Made by a program: the position numbers and the translations under genes
Notes under the pieces: generated by a model
Told to the model about the DNA's origin: nothing
The model's database searches: none
Seen by the model: the letters and a program-made list of their open reading frames with translations, nothing else
Origin: Lachnoclostridium phytofermentans
GTDB lineage: Bacteria; Bacillota; Clostridia; Lachnospirales; Lachnospiraceae
Assembly: GCF_000733755.1 (NCBI RefSeq)
Contig: NZ_JPOF01000007.1
Location: 124,001-188,000, forward strand
DNA: 64,000 bases
Direction of reading: 5' to 3'
In this document: positions 17,561 to 25,762 of the stretch, piece by piece
Layout: each line of letters begins with the position of its first letter
Numbering within the stretch: the first letter of the stretch is position 1

Positions 17561-18646
17561 ATGGGAAAATATAAAGTTGCAGTTTATACTATATGTAAAA
17601 ATGAAGAAAAGCAGATAGAACGCTGGATGGAGTCTGTGAAAGAAGCAGATCTCATTATGGTTGCCGATACGGGGTCAACAGATAAATCGGTGGAATTATT
17701 AAGAGAAAAAGGGGCTACGGTTCATTGTATTGAAGTAATTCCTTGGCGATTTGACGTAGCTAGAAACAAAGCACTTTCTTTCTTGCCAGAAGATGTTGAT
17801 ATCTGTGTTTCTGTTGATCTTGATGAAATATTTGATCCTGGTTGGAGAGAAAAATTAGAAAATGTTTGGACTAACACGACTACGAGAGCTAGATATTCCT
17901 ATACTTGTCTTTTTTATGCAGATGGTTCTAGGGGGCCAACCTTTTTATTCAATAAAATTCATAGTAGAACAGGATATCGCTGGATAAAGCCGGTGCATGA
18001 GGAATTAGAATTTATCGGTGAAGGCGAGGAACAAATTGTCATTGAAAGCACCATACAGCTAAATCATTATCAAGATTTAGCGAAGTCAAGATTTCAGTAT
18101 CTACCACTTCTTGAGATGTCTGTTGAGGAATCTCCTAACGAGGATAGAAATGTGCATTATTTAGGAAGAGAATATATGTTTCATGGACAACATGAGAAGG
18201 CAATCCAGATGTTAAAAAGGCATCTGTCTTTAGAATCTGCTAAGTGGATAGAGGAAAGAGCTGCTTCGATGAGATTTATTGCACGTTGTTATCTTTCTTT
18301 AAATAATCTATCGGAAGCAAAATCCTGGCTATACCGTGCAATCGCAGAAGCACCAAATCAGAGAGAACCCTATGGCGAGATGGCGCGTTTTGCTTATCAA
18401 AATAAAGAGTATCTACTCGCACTTTGTATGATAGAAGAAGCTTTTAAAATAAAAGTGAAGCCTAACTACTATCTGGATGAAAAATTTTGCTGGGATGAAA
18501 CCTTATACGATATTGGTGGGGTCGCTGCTTTTTATGTGGGATTAGTAGAAAGAGCGTTAGAGTTAACAAAGAGAGCCATGGAGTTGGCTCCGGATGATCA
18601 GAGGATTCGAGATAATTTTATTTTGATACAAAATAAATTACAATGA
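17561..18646 (+). CDS. Family 2-type glycosyltransferase with TPR-like C-terminus
   Basis: 361 residues from ATG 17561 (GAGAG upstream); an in-frame ATG at 17516 is possible but has no clear binding site. The N-terminal 200 residues are a GT-A domain: VYTICKNEEKQIERWMES, then ADTGSTDKS and the metal-binding DLDEIF, the DxD-like element. The C-terminal half contains helical pairs (ALELTKRAMELAPDD) that look like tetratricopeptide repeats. Related proteins glycosylate peptides, lipids or cell-wall polymers. No partner gene is adjacent, so the acceptor is unknown. It is followed by a strong terminator. Confidence 0.85.
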   Translation: MGKYKVAVYTICKNEEKQIERWMESVKEADLIMVADTGSTDKSVELLREKGATVHCIEVIPWRFDVARNKALSFLPEDVDICVSVDLDEIFDPGWREKLENVWTNTTTRARYSYTCLFYADGSRGPTFLFNKIHSRTGYRWIKPVHEELEFIGEGEEQIVIESTIQLNHYQDLAKSRFQYLPLLEMSVEESPNEDRNVHYLGREYMFHGQHEKAIQMLKRHLSLESAKWIEERAASMRFIARCYLSLNNLSEAKSWLYRAIAEAPNQREPYGEMARFAYQNKEYLLALCMIEEAFKIKVKPNYYLDEKFCWDETLYDIGGVAAFYVGLVERALELTKRAMELAPDDQRIRDNFILIQNKLQ

Positions 18647-18668
18647 TTAAGGTAAGAGGATAACCAAC

Positions 18669-18724
18669 AAAGCTATAGAATGTTATTTGAAGTTACTTGC
18701 AAATTGCATTCTATAGCTTTTCTC
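18669..18724 (+). terminator. Terminator of the glycosyltransferase gene
   Basis: A 14-bp perfect stem (18669-18682 with 18707-18720, core AGCTATAGAATG) followed by TTTCTCT. Confidence 0.8.
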
Positions 18725-18826
18725 TATCATTCAGTTTTTGTTATTACATTTCTACAGTATATTCCATAACATTCTATAACAAAGATGTAGAAAGTTTAGA
18801 TTTGAAGAACTTTGTGACTTTTTAGA

Positions 18827-18869
18827 TTCATGGCAAGAAACAGTTCGCGTAGCGTGCTTTTACTTGTTG
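18827..18869. repeat. Dispersed hairpin repeat, copy B
   Basis: Reads TTCATGGCAAGAAACAG then TTCGCGTAGCGTGCTTTT and ACTTGT. It shares the TTCGCG-AGCGTGCTTTT core with copy C at 30111. It lies between the glycosyltransferase terminator and the convergent gene at 18910. Confidence 0.65.
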
Positions 18870-18909
18870 ATAGGGAGATTACAGGTATTGCCCTGTTAAT
18901 TCTTTAAAA

Positions 18910-19257
18910 CTATAAGATACGTAATTCCTCACAAAAACATAAGATAGAAATACGTTTCACATTATTTCTCCAAATGTCATTATAGATTTCATCTATATCT
19001 TCACTAATTTTCTTAGCTTCTTTACAAATACATGGAACATCATAGTAAGCAGCAACTACAGTGAAACAACTTTTGTCTTCTTTGGATTGATAAAGTTGCA
19101 ACCCTGCATAAAAATCAGGGTATTTACTGCAAAGATACTCGTCTAACTCATTGCTAAACTTGATATAATCGTCAACATAGTAAGGTCTCACGAAAATTCC
19201 ATTTACATTTAATAATAGGTTGGAGAAATCGTTATTATTTTTTATAGATTCACTCAT
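18910..19257 (-). CDS. Hypothetical cytoplasmic protein
   Basis: 115 residues; the ATG follows a strong AGGAGGTG on the minus strand, so the gene is likely real. There is no signal peptide or membrane segment. It is acidic, with three cysteines (CIC and CFC patterns near the C-terminus) and a central YAGLQLYQSKED segment. I do not recognise a family. It lies 95 bp after the YitT gene in the same direction and may be co-transcribed with it. Confidence 0.6.
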   Translation of the reverse strand: MSESIKNNNDFSNLLLNVNGIFVRPYYVDDYIKFSNELDEYLCSKYPDFYAGLQLYQSKEDKSCFTVVAAYYDVPCICKEAKKISEDIDEIYNDIWRNNVKRISILCFCEELRIL

Positions 19258-19352
19258 ATAGACACCTCCTTTATCTACGGGATGACTCTACAATATCATA
19301 TGTCGAATAGACTAGAATGGTGTCATATTATGTTGTTATTAGGTATTGTAAT

Positions 19353-20261
19353 CTAACGAATTACAAAACCCTCTCCGAGAACTTCGTTGGACTCAAGGAT
19401 AATGATAAAACAATCTGGATCAACATGTTTTACAGCCTGTTCTAACTGATACATTTGCTTATTGTTACAAGCACACATCACTACTTGTTTGTCTTCCTTT
19501 TTGTAACCTCCAGCTGCATTCAGTATTGTTGAGCCCCTTTGACAAGATTGTTCAATTGTTTCGGTTATTAAGTCACCATGAGGTGTGACGATAAGAGCTA
19601 CTTTACCAGAATTGATACCATACATAACTTTATCCACTGCAATTGCAAATAAATAGTTAATTATCATACCGTAGATGATACCATCCATATCACGGAATAG
19701 AATTCCACCAATTAAAATAATACCTACGTCTGATAAAAATGCAATCTTACCTAAAGAAATGTGTGGATGTAAAGCTTTTACAGACATAATAATAAAATCG
19801 GATCCGCCAGTGGAGGAGTTTCTCATGTAGATCATAGCGTAACCAAGACCACCTAATACACCAGTACATATAGCCGCTAGTAAACGGTCACCTTCGTACA
19901 TTGGAAGAAGAGGACCAACGTAATCGATCATTAAGGAAGAAATAATCATACATCGAAAAGAACGTAAGAAGAATCCTCTTCCCAATAAACGATAACAAAT
20001 TAGAGCGACAGGGATATTTAAGACGATTGTGGTAATACCAATAGGCAATGAAAAGAGTCGATTTAAGATAAGGGCAATCCCTGAAAATCCTGTCATTGGA
20101 AATTCTGCTTGTGCGGCGAAATTATAAAGACTAATGGCAATCAAAAAGCTACCGATTATTTCTACAAGAATATCAATTGCTACTGTTTTATTACATATGG
20201 AGGAACGAATCTTTTTTAACGATTCGTTTAGCATTAATTTATTAGTTACGTTTCGTTTCAT
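19353..20261 (-). CDS. YitT-family membrane protein (DUF2179)
   Basis: 302 residues from ATG 20261, which has AAAGGA at 8 nt; an in-frame ATG at 20315 has no usable spacing. Five to six membrane segments occupy about 35-205, including the family segments FPMTGFSGIALILNRLF and RNSSTGGSDFIIM. A soluble C-terminal DUF2179 domain (about 215-300) ends in EVLGEGF. YitT proteins are widespread in Firmicutes but their transport or sensory role is unproven. A second family member is at 61446. A promoter followed at once by a terminator lies upstream, which suggests attenuation. Confidence 0.88.
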   Translation of the reverse strand: MKRNVTNKLMLNESLKKIRSSICNKTVAIDILVEIIGSFLIAISLYNFAAQAEFPMTGFSGIALILNRLFSLPIGITTIVLNIPVALICYRLLGRGFFLRSFRCMIISSLMIDYVGPLLPMYEGDRLLAAICTGVLGGLGYAMIYMRNSSTGGSDFIIMSVKALHPHISLGKIAFLSDVGIILIGGILFRDMDGIIYGMIINYLFAIAVDKVMYGINSGKVALIVTPHGDLITETIEQSCQRGSTILNAAGGYKKEDKQVVMCACNNKQMYQLEQAVKHVDPDCFIIILESNEVLGEGFVIR

Positions 20262-20352
20262 AAGGAATCCTTTCTGCATGGTTTTCTGAATTGTGCTCGT
20301 ATTATTTATTTTCATCCTATTTTATAGGATGTGTAAACTTACATAACTTTAC

Positions 20353-20404
20353 ACAAAAAAAAGAGCGGTAACGAATTAAAAAATTATAATTCGCTAACGC
20401 TCTT
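20353..20404 (-). terminator. Terminator hairpin in the YitT leader
   Basis: On the minus strand 20404-20387 pairs with 20378-20361 (18 bp, two mismatches) and is followed by 8-10 T. It starts at the expected transcription start of the YitT promoter, so it would act as an attenuator. Alternatively it ends a short upstream minus-strand transcript. Confidence 0.7.
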
Positions 20405-20412
20405 CTTTTAAT

Positions 20413-20441
20413 AACATATCATAACTTGATAATTATGTCAA
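20413..20441 (-). promoter_or_regulatory. Promoter of the YitT gene
   Basis: Minus-strand TTGACA (20441-20436), 17-bp spacer and TATGTT (20418-20413). Confidence 0.55.
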
Positions 20442-20745
20442 ATAAGTCCTTACTATTGATGTATTGTTGGTATGGTAATGTAAATAAAAAAGAATAACAG
20501 TAACAGTGTTAAGGTGTAGGAGATGTAACAGTTTCATACACCTTTCAGCGTTCAAAAAAATGGAGGATAAGTGTATTCTTCCCTTTTCTTCATCAAGTAT
20601 CTTTAGTTTAGTATAATCTCTTGGAGTCATACTGTCGCACTAAACGACGGTAGACAAAGGGGCTGATGAAAATAACTGAGTAGTAATCAGTTGTACGAAA
20701 AAAACATACACCAGAAAAAATATATGTGATAATACGCTTCGATTA

Positions 20746-20754
20746 TGGTATACT
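20746..20754 (+). promoter_or_regulatory. Extended -10 promoter
   Basis: TGGTATACT is an extended -10 element 46 bp before the small ORF at 20801; no good -35 is seen, as is common with this type. Confidence 0.45.
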
Positions 20755-20800
20755 TTTTATATCGTATCGGGGCTCTTTCCATTATGAAAGGAGCGTTACT

Positions 20801-20908
20801 ATGAGTGCAAAAAGACGAGATAGCTTGAATCGTACAGATATTGTTTTGGACAATGGAAGAATCAATGTTACATTACAGAAAATGAAAAGTTGTAAAAATA
20901 CTAAATAA
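20801..20908 (+). CDS. Small 35-residue ORF before the phosphatase gene
   Basis: MSAKRRDSLNRTDIVLDNG begins the product, a basic 35-residue peptide without signal sequence. The ATG has GAAAGGAGCG at ideal spacing and an extended -10 promoter upstream. It ends 36 bp before the phosphatase gene, so the two are probably co-transcribed. No family is recognised; it could be a leader peptide. Confidence 0.45.
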   Translation: MSAKRRDSLNRTDIVLDNGRINVTLQKMKSCKNTK

Positions 20909-20944
20909 GCAAAGAAAAGACTATAATAAAGGAGTTTACAATAC

Positions 20945-21412
20945 ATGATAAAAGTACTATTTGTCTGCCACGGCAACATCTGTCGTTCACCAATGGCAGA
21001 ATTTGTATTCCGAGATATGATTAAGAAAAACGGTCTAGAATCTAGGATTAGTTGTGAATCTAGTGCAACAAGTACGGAAGAAATCGGTAATTCGGTTCAT
21101 TATGGGACTAAGAAAAAACTAAAAGAGGTTGGTATCTTAGTGGAGGGAAAACAGGCAGTCCAACTAAAGCGTAGCGATTATGATAAATATGATTTGCTTT
21201 TAGGAATGGAACAACGAAATGTAACTAATATGCTTAGAATTCTAGGTAGTGATCCAGAAGGAAAGGTTAGGAGACTTCTTGATTATTCCAAACATCCACG
21301 AGATATAGCGGATCCTTGGTATACGGGAGATTTTGAAACAACTTATCAAGACGTTTATGAGGGATGTGATTGTTTATTGACATACCTTCTAGATCATTAT
21401 GGTAATAAATAA
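20945..21412 (+). CDS. Low-molecular-weight protein-tyrosine phosphatase
   Basis: 155 residues. The N-terminal active-site loop CHGNICRS (C-x5-R-S) and the general-acid motif DPWYTGDF near residue 120 are both intact, as in the arsenate-reductase-like LMW-PTP family. In Firmicutes these enzymes dephosphorylate tyrosine kinases of capsule synthesis or arginine-phosphorylated proteins (YwlE type). Start ATG follows AAAGGAG. No capsule gene is near, so its substrate stays open. Confidence 0.92.
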   Translation: MIKVLFVCHGNICRSPMAEFVFRDMIKKNGLESRISCESSATSTEEIGNSVHYGTKKKLKEVGILVEGKQAVQLKRSDYDKYDLLLGMEQRNVTNMLRILGSDPEGKVRRLLDYSKHPRDIADPWYTGDFETTYQDVYEGCDCLLTYLLDHYGNK

Positions 21413-21425
21413 TAGTAGATAATAG

Positions 21426-21581
21426 TTACTAAGGAGACGTGCAAGTATAGGAAGTGTGACCATACTTGCGAAAGAGTGTTGGAAGCATCCAAATCCACTG
21501 TGTAAAGCTAGAACTGTCAATCCCGGTACAAAAGAATTGTACATCGGATTAGGATTTCAGATTTATAATTTTGCGTTATGA
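21426..21581 (+). pseudogene. Possible acetyltransferase C-terminal remnant
   Basis: An open frame without ATG reads ...NPGTKELYIGLGFQIYNFAL and stops at 21579. N-P-x-x-x-x-LY-x-x-LGF resembles the C-terminal helix and strand of GNAT enzymes. Upstream motifs are missing. A perfect GCAAGTAT/ATACTTGC hairpin overlaps it. The rest of 21413-21714 shows nothing I can name. Confidence 0.3.
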
Positions 21582-21714
21582 GAGTAAAACTTAGTTAGGT
21601 AGCAGAGCAAACTGCAATTCAATGATAAAGGGAACTGGTTATGTAGACAACTCCATACAGGAAGTAAAAACAGATTAGGTAAAAAAGAAAATTAAAATTA
21701 TAAATGAGGTTATC

Positions 21715-22428
21715 ATGCTTAATATATTATATGAAGACAAGCATATTATTGTCTGCGTCAAGCCAATAGGAGTATTATCACAACCAGCTCCAGGGGAAGA
21801 TATCGATATGGTTACTCTTTTAAAAGAGTATCGGAAAGAAAAAAAGGAATTAGATTACATTGGCCTTATTCATCGATTAGACCGCAATGTCGGTGGAGTA
21901 ATGGTTTTTTCTAAGACAGAGCTAGCAACTAAGAAATTATCAGTTGCAATCATGGAACGAAATTTTACGAAAGAATATATGGCTGTAATCCATGGAAGAC
22001 CGACGGAACAATCAGGAATTTTAAAGGACCTCATGTTTAAAGATTCTTCAAAAAATAAATCATTTGTTGTGAAACGAATGAGAAAAGGGGTAAAAGAGGC
22101 TTCTCTAGAATATCGTGTTATTGATACCGTCTCCGTAGAAGATGGAGAGTTTTCGTTAGTAAGAGTGAAACTTCATACAGGACGTACCCATCAAATACGT
22201 GTGCAATTCTCATCTCGTAAATTACCACTCGTTGGAGATGGAAAATATGGAGGAAAGGATAATCAATGTGATGCTGCATTATGGTCATATCGATTAGCGT
22301 TTGTCCATCCAATTATGAATACATTGGTGGATATAAAGAAATTACCACCAGAACAGTATCCTTTTTGCTTGTTTTCAGATGAACTTATCAAAGAGGAAGA
22401 AAACAAAGGAACAATAATAGAAGATTAA
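21715..22428 (+). CDS. RluA-family pseudouridine synthase
   Basis: 237 residues. The catalytic motif IHRLDRNVGGVMVFSKT contains the essential aspartate in HRLDR; the C-terminal GRTHQIRVQF and LPLVGDGKYGG are the other conserved RluA segments. There is no N-terminal S4 domain, as in RluA-type and many short Firmicutes enzymes. It isomerises uridine to pseudouridine in rRNA or tRNA; the target site cannot be predicted. Start ATG follows a weak GAGG. A small gene and a radical SAM gene follow, possibly in the same operon. Confidence 0.92.
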   Translation: MLNILYEDKHIIVCVKPIGVLSQPAPGEDIDMVTLLKEYRKEKKELDYIGLIHRLDRNVGGVMVFSKTELATKKLSVAIMERNFTKEYMAVIHGRPTEQSGILKDLMFKDSSKNKSFVVKRMRKGVKEASLEYRVIDTVSVEDGEFSLVRVKLHTGRTHQIRVQFSSRKLPLVGDGKYGGKDNQCDAALWSYRLAFVHPIMNTLVDIKKLPPEQYPFCLFSDELIKEEENKGTIIED

Positions 22429-22490
22429 GAAAGATGATATGCGAATAAGCATACTTGATATGCAAATCATATCATAACAATGGAGGCAAA

Positions 22491-22700
22491 ATGAAGATAA
22501 AATTTACAGAGGAACAAACTGCGTTATTAAAGAAAATGGGTATTGCATTTTCATTACAGGGAAATTTAGATAACGATCATTTAATGGAACTTGATATGGT
22601 AGTTACGGATTACATGATTGAATATGGAATAGAAGAGGATGAGACTGTAAATGAAGTTGGAAAGCTTTGTGAACAGATTTTAGAGAAGATCAATGAATAA
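22491..22700 (+). CDS. Small acidic protein coupled to a radical SAM gene
   Basis: 69 residues from ATG 22491 behind TGGAGGCAAA. Acidic (many Glu/Asp), one cysteine, predicted mostly helical, with no signal peptide. Its end overlaps the start of the radical SAM gene (ATGAATAA at 22693-22700), so the two are translationally coupled. It could be a partner or substrate-recognition protein; it lacks the Cys-rich or Gly-rich core expected of most SPASM-modified peptides. No family is recognised. Confidence 0.7.
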   Translation: MKIKFTEEQTALLKKMGIAFSLQGNLDNDHLMELDMVVTDYMIEYGIEEDETVNEVGKLCEQILEKINE

Positions 22701-23586
22701 TTTACAAAGTAGTACAAAACCAAGGTTTAAGAAGATTTATATCGAAATTACAAATGTCTGTAACTTGCAGTGTGATTTTTGTCCCAAAACAAAACGTATG
22801 CCTAAATTTTTATCTATACAGGAATTTGAGCATGTTATTGATCAAGTCGCACCTTATACAAACTATATCTATCTTCACATAATGGGAGAACCATTACTGC
22901 ACGAAAATCTGAAAGAGTTTATAGAGATAGCAGCAAAGAAAAAGATAAAAGTTAATCTTACTACTAATGGGACATTATTAAATGAAGAAAAAGATTTTTT
23001 ACTTGAGTTAAGTGCTCTTAGGCAAATTAATATATCTCTTCATAGTTTTGAAGCGAATGACCAAAATCGGACATTACATGATTATGTTAAGTCTGTTATG
23101 AATTTTGTAAAAAAAGCTACAAAGCATTCAGAGCTTTTATGTAGTGTAAGATTATGGAATATGAATTTTGGAGATATAAAAGGAGCAAATTCCTTAAATA
23201 GAGAAATAGTTGAGTTGATAGAACACGAATTGGAGATTAAGGAATCCTTAGAGGAGAAACTTTGCCAAGATCATAGTTGTAAGGTTAGTCATAATGTTTA
23301 TCTTAACATGGCCAGAAAGTTTGAATGGCCAGATATAAAGAAGGAGAAGTTTCAGGAAGAAGTATTCTGTTATGGATTACGTGACCAGATAGGAATCCTA
23401 GTGGATGGCACGGTTGTTCCTTGTTGTTTAGATAGTGAGGGAACAATTAATCTGGGGAATCTATATGAGGATAATTTGGATAAAATCCTTTCTTCAGAAC
23501 GAGCGAACAATTTGTATGAGGGTTTCTCACGTCGAATAGCAGTGGAAGAGTTGTGTCAACGTTGTGGGTACGCTACTCGATTTTAA
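22693..23586 (+). CDS. Radical SAM protein with SPASM-like C-terminus
   Basis: 297 residues. C23, C27 and C30 in CNLQCDFC form the CxxxCxxC site for the SAM-binding [4Fe-4S] cluster; IMGEPLLHENL follows as the usual second motif. The C-terminal part has cysteines in VDGTVVPCCLDSEG, the FCYGLRDQ segment and ELCQRCGY, the arrangement of a SPASM auxiliary cluster. Such enzymes modify peptides or proteins. It overlaps the small gene before it by 8 bp and is followed 130 bp later by a Cys-rich small gene. The substrate is unknown. Confidence 0.88.
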   Translation: MNNLQSSTKPRFKKIYIEITNVCNLQCDFCPKTKRMPKFLSIQEFEHVIDQVAPYTNYIYLHIMGEPLLHENLKEFIEIAAKKKIKVNLTTNGTLLNEEKDFLLELSALRQINISLHSFEANDQNRTLHDYVKSVMNFVKKATKHSELLCSVRLWNMNFGDIKGANSLNREIVELIEHELEIKESLEEKLCQDHSCKVSHNVYLNMARKFEWPDIKKEKFQEEVFCYGLRDQIGILVDGTVVPCCLDSEGTINLGNLYEDNLDKILSSERANNLYEGFSRRIAVEELCQRCGYATRF

Positions 23587-23718
23587 TATAAATGCTGATA
23601 GAAATAAAACTTTATGTAAATGTATCAGACGTTTTATTAGGTAAGTATTCCAAGTTTTGCTTTCTATGTATAGTTAAAGTAAAGGTGTCTGGTAATTTAT
23701 AAGGAGGGTGAAGTAAGT

Positions 23719-23901
23719 ATGAAACAAAAGACAAGTTGTGAATGCTGTTCAAACTATCAATATAATGAAGATTATGAGTGTTATGAATGTGAAGTCAACT
23801 TAGACGAGGATGATATGGTACGCTTTTTAAGTGATAGTTTTTATAATTGTCCATATTTTCAATTAGAAGATGAATATAGAATAGTAAGAAAGCAAATGTA
23901 A
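23719..23901 (+). CDS. Cys-rich small protein (DUF6472-like)
   Basis: 60 residues with six cysteines: CECC, then YECYEC and a late NCPYF. The order C-x-x-C-NYxYNEDYECYEC, LDEDDMVRFL, CPYF, DEYRIVRKQ matches a small protein family common in Clostridia (DUF6472, from memory). It probably binds a metal or Fe-S cluster. RBS is AAGGAGGGTGAAG. It follows the radical SAM gene; whether it is a substrate is not known. Confidence 0.75.
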   Translation: MKQKTSCECCSNYQYNEDYECYECEVNLDEDDMVRFLSDSFYNCPYFQLEDEYRIVRKQM

Positions 23902-23935
23902 AAAATCAATGTTAAAAAAATAAATGTAATAAAGT

Positions 23936-24004
23936 CAGGGGATTAACAGTAAAGATTTCGATATAAGAGTTTTCGCTTATATGAAGTCAATCGTTTATCC
24001 CCTG
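23936..24004 (+). terminator. Long composite hairpin before the sigma factor gene
   Basis: CAGGGGATTAAC (23936-23947) pairs with 23993-24004, and ATATAAG/CTTATAT pairs within the loop. A short T-rich tract follows. It probably ends the radical SAM/DUF6472 transcript. Confidence 0.6.
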
Positions 24005-24203
24005 TTTCTCATTTCGTGACAAGAAAACTCTATAAGGAAATGGATTTAAAAACTGAAAATAGAATATTGATAAATAGATTATTTACAGATGCATTCAAAA
24101 GATGTAACGGATACCTAAGAATTATTAAGGAACAATTACTTATAAAAAATAAATTTTATAAAGTCCAAACTTTCTATATAAAAAAAGCATCTAAAAACTG
24201 TAA

Positions 24204-24232
24204 GGAAACATTTCTTACATGCGCATCTCGTA
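24204..24232 (+). promoter_or_regulatory. ECF-type promoter, probably autoregulatory
   Basis: GGAAAC (24204-24209), 17 bp, CTCGTA (24227-24232). This is the ECF sigma pattern (-35 with AAC, -10 with CGT). It gives a 25-nt leader if translation starts at 24265. Confidence 0.6.
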
Positions 24233-24264
24233 AGAGGTTATTTATCATGATAAAGGAACGCACC

Positions 24265-24765
24265 ATGGAAAATAAATTTGAAACACTAAAAGAATACATA
24301 GTTGGAAACCAAGCAAAATTTTATCGGTTGGCTTATAGCTTTGTACTCAATCAGGAAGCAGCACTTGACGTTGTGCAGAATGCTATCTTAAAAGCTTTGG
24401 AAAACTACCAAAGTATTAGAGATATGAGTTATTTGTCAACTTGGTTTTATCGTGTTTTGGTAAACGAATGCTATGCTTATCTAAAGACCAGTAAAAGGAT
24501 AGTATTATATACTCCAGAAGCTATGCCAGAGGAAAGTTATCTTGAGAAGGCGTATGAATGCTATCAAGATGAGGTGTTTCGTGAGGTTGTTAAGCTTCCC
24601 AAGAAGATACGTACTGTTATTATACTACGTTTTTATGAGGAACTTTCTCTAAATGAAATCTCAGAAATTACGAAAACAAATTTAAGCACTGTAAAAACTA
24701 GACTGTATACAGGATTAAAGAAATTAAAAGTTAGTTTAAAGGAGTGGAAGAATGAACCATTTTAA
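24265..24765 (+). CDS. ECF sigma factor, SigV-like
   Basis: 166 residues from ATG 24265 with AAAGGA at 8 nt. The frame is open upstream to 24016, but that part overlaps the promoter and does not look like sigma sequence; ATG 24247 is a lesser alternative. Region 2 (YRLAYSFVLNQEAALDVVQNAILKAL ... STWFYRVLVNECY) and region 4 (LPKKIRTVIILRFYEELSLNEISEI, helix-turn-helix with STVKTRLY) are complete. The next gene overlaps by 14 bp and encodes an RsiV-like anti-sigma factor. The pair resembles B. subtilis SigV-RsiV, which responds to lysozyme. Targets are not visible here. Confidence 0.88.
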   Translation: MENKFETLKEYIVGNQAKFYRLAYSFVLNQEAALDVVQNAILKALENYQSIRDMSYLSTWFYRVLVNECYAYLKTSKRIVLYTPEAMPEESYLEKAYECYQDEVFREVVKLPKKIRTVIILRFYEELSLNEISEITKTNLSTVKTRLYTGLKKLKVSLKEWKNEPF

Positions 24766-25651
24766 ATTATCAAAACAGAATTATCAAAAGATGAAGGTCC
24801 CAGAAGAATTAGAAGAGCGAGTGAATCAGACTATAGCTAATTTTGAAGCAGGTAATTCAAAGAATCATAATGATAAAAGAAAGAAAAGTCACCGAGTTTC
24901 CTATTCCACAATCTCTGCAGTGGCAGCGGCAGCAGCTTTTGCTATCTTGGTGGTAGGTCTTAATACGAGTGAAGTTTTTGCTATGAAGCTCGGTGATTTA
25001 CCAGTGGTTGGTGCTATTGCTAAAGTTCTAACGGTAAGAGATTATGAAAAAAGCAATGATGACATGACGATTACAGCTCAGATTCCTGAAATTGTTGTGG
25101 ATTCAGAGCAAGATGAGGTAAAACTTGCGATCTCAGATATTAATGCAGAGATTGATGAATTGGTAGAAAAGCATATAAAACTAGCAGAAGAGAACATATT
25201 GGAATACAAAGAGGCTTATCTTGAAACAGGTGGTACAGTTGAAGAATTTGCTAAAAAGAATTTGAAAGCGGATGTTACGTATGAAATAAAAAGCCAAACA
25301 GATACGATGGTTTCGATTGTAATAACATCAGCAGAAAGCTGGTCAAATGCTTATAAAGAGCAATATTTTTATAATATTAATTTAGTTACCGGTAATCAGT
25401 ATACCTTAAAAGATTTTCTCGGTGAAAATTATATTACAATTGCAAATGAATCGATTGTAAAGCAGATGAAAGAAAGAGAGCAAGGAGAAGATGAAATAAA
25501 GTATTTTGTAGGAGAAGATGGTTTTCAATCCATTGATGATTCTACTAGATTTTATGTAAATCAAGAAGGAAATCCGGTCATTGTATTTGCTCGTTATGAA
25601 ATTGCTCCTGGTGCCTATGGAGTTCAAGAATTTGAAATAATCTCTGAATAA
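24752..25651 (+). CDS. Anti-sigma factor, RsiV-like
   Basis: 299 residues. A short cytoplasmic N-terminus (about 1-48) with VPEELEERVNQTIANF precedes one membrane segment (about 52-75). The extracellular part has a DUF4179-like stretch (VFAMKLGDLPVVGAIAKVL) and a C-terminal DUF3298/RsiV-type domain (IKSQTDTMVSIVITS ... YFYNINLVTGNQYTLKDFLG). In B. subtilis RsiV this domain binds lysozyme, which triggers proteolysis and frees SigV. Overlap with the sigma gene supports the partnership. Direct lysozyme binding here is inference. Confidence 0.87.
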   Translation: MNHFKLSKQNYQKMKVPEELEERVNQTIANFEAGNSKNHNDKRKKSHRVSYSTISAVAAAAAFAILVVGLNTSEVFAMKLGDLPVVGAIAKVLTVRDYEKSNDDMTITAQIPEIVVDSEQDEVKLAISDINAEIDELVEKHIKLAEENILEYKEAYLETGGTVEEFAKKNLKADVTYEIKSQTDTMVSIVITSAESWSNAYKEQYFYNINLVTGNQYTLKDFLGENYITIANESIVKQMKEREQGEDEIKYFVGEDGFQSIDDSTRFYVNQEGNPVIVFARYEIAPGAYGVQEFEIISE

Positions 25652-25762
25652 GAAAACTTGAATAACCTAATTTTACTCCTCATATGATATGGTAAAGAAT
25701 GTTTTTAGGAAATTTCATAAGGTCGACTTCCTAAGATTACTTACATAGAATAGGGGGGGAAT

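Noticed and set aside
20433-20630. 65-codon minus-strand ORF upstream of the YitT gene
   Set aside because: No ribosome binding site, low-complexity hydrophobic end, and it overlaps the likely YitT promoter. The hairpin after it is better explained as an attenuator, though a real short transcript cannot be excluded.
24016-24264. Longer start (GTG 24016) for the sigma factor gene
   Set aside because: The extra 80 or so codons overlap the ECF promoter, have no ribosome binding site and do not resemble a sigma factor.
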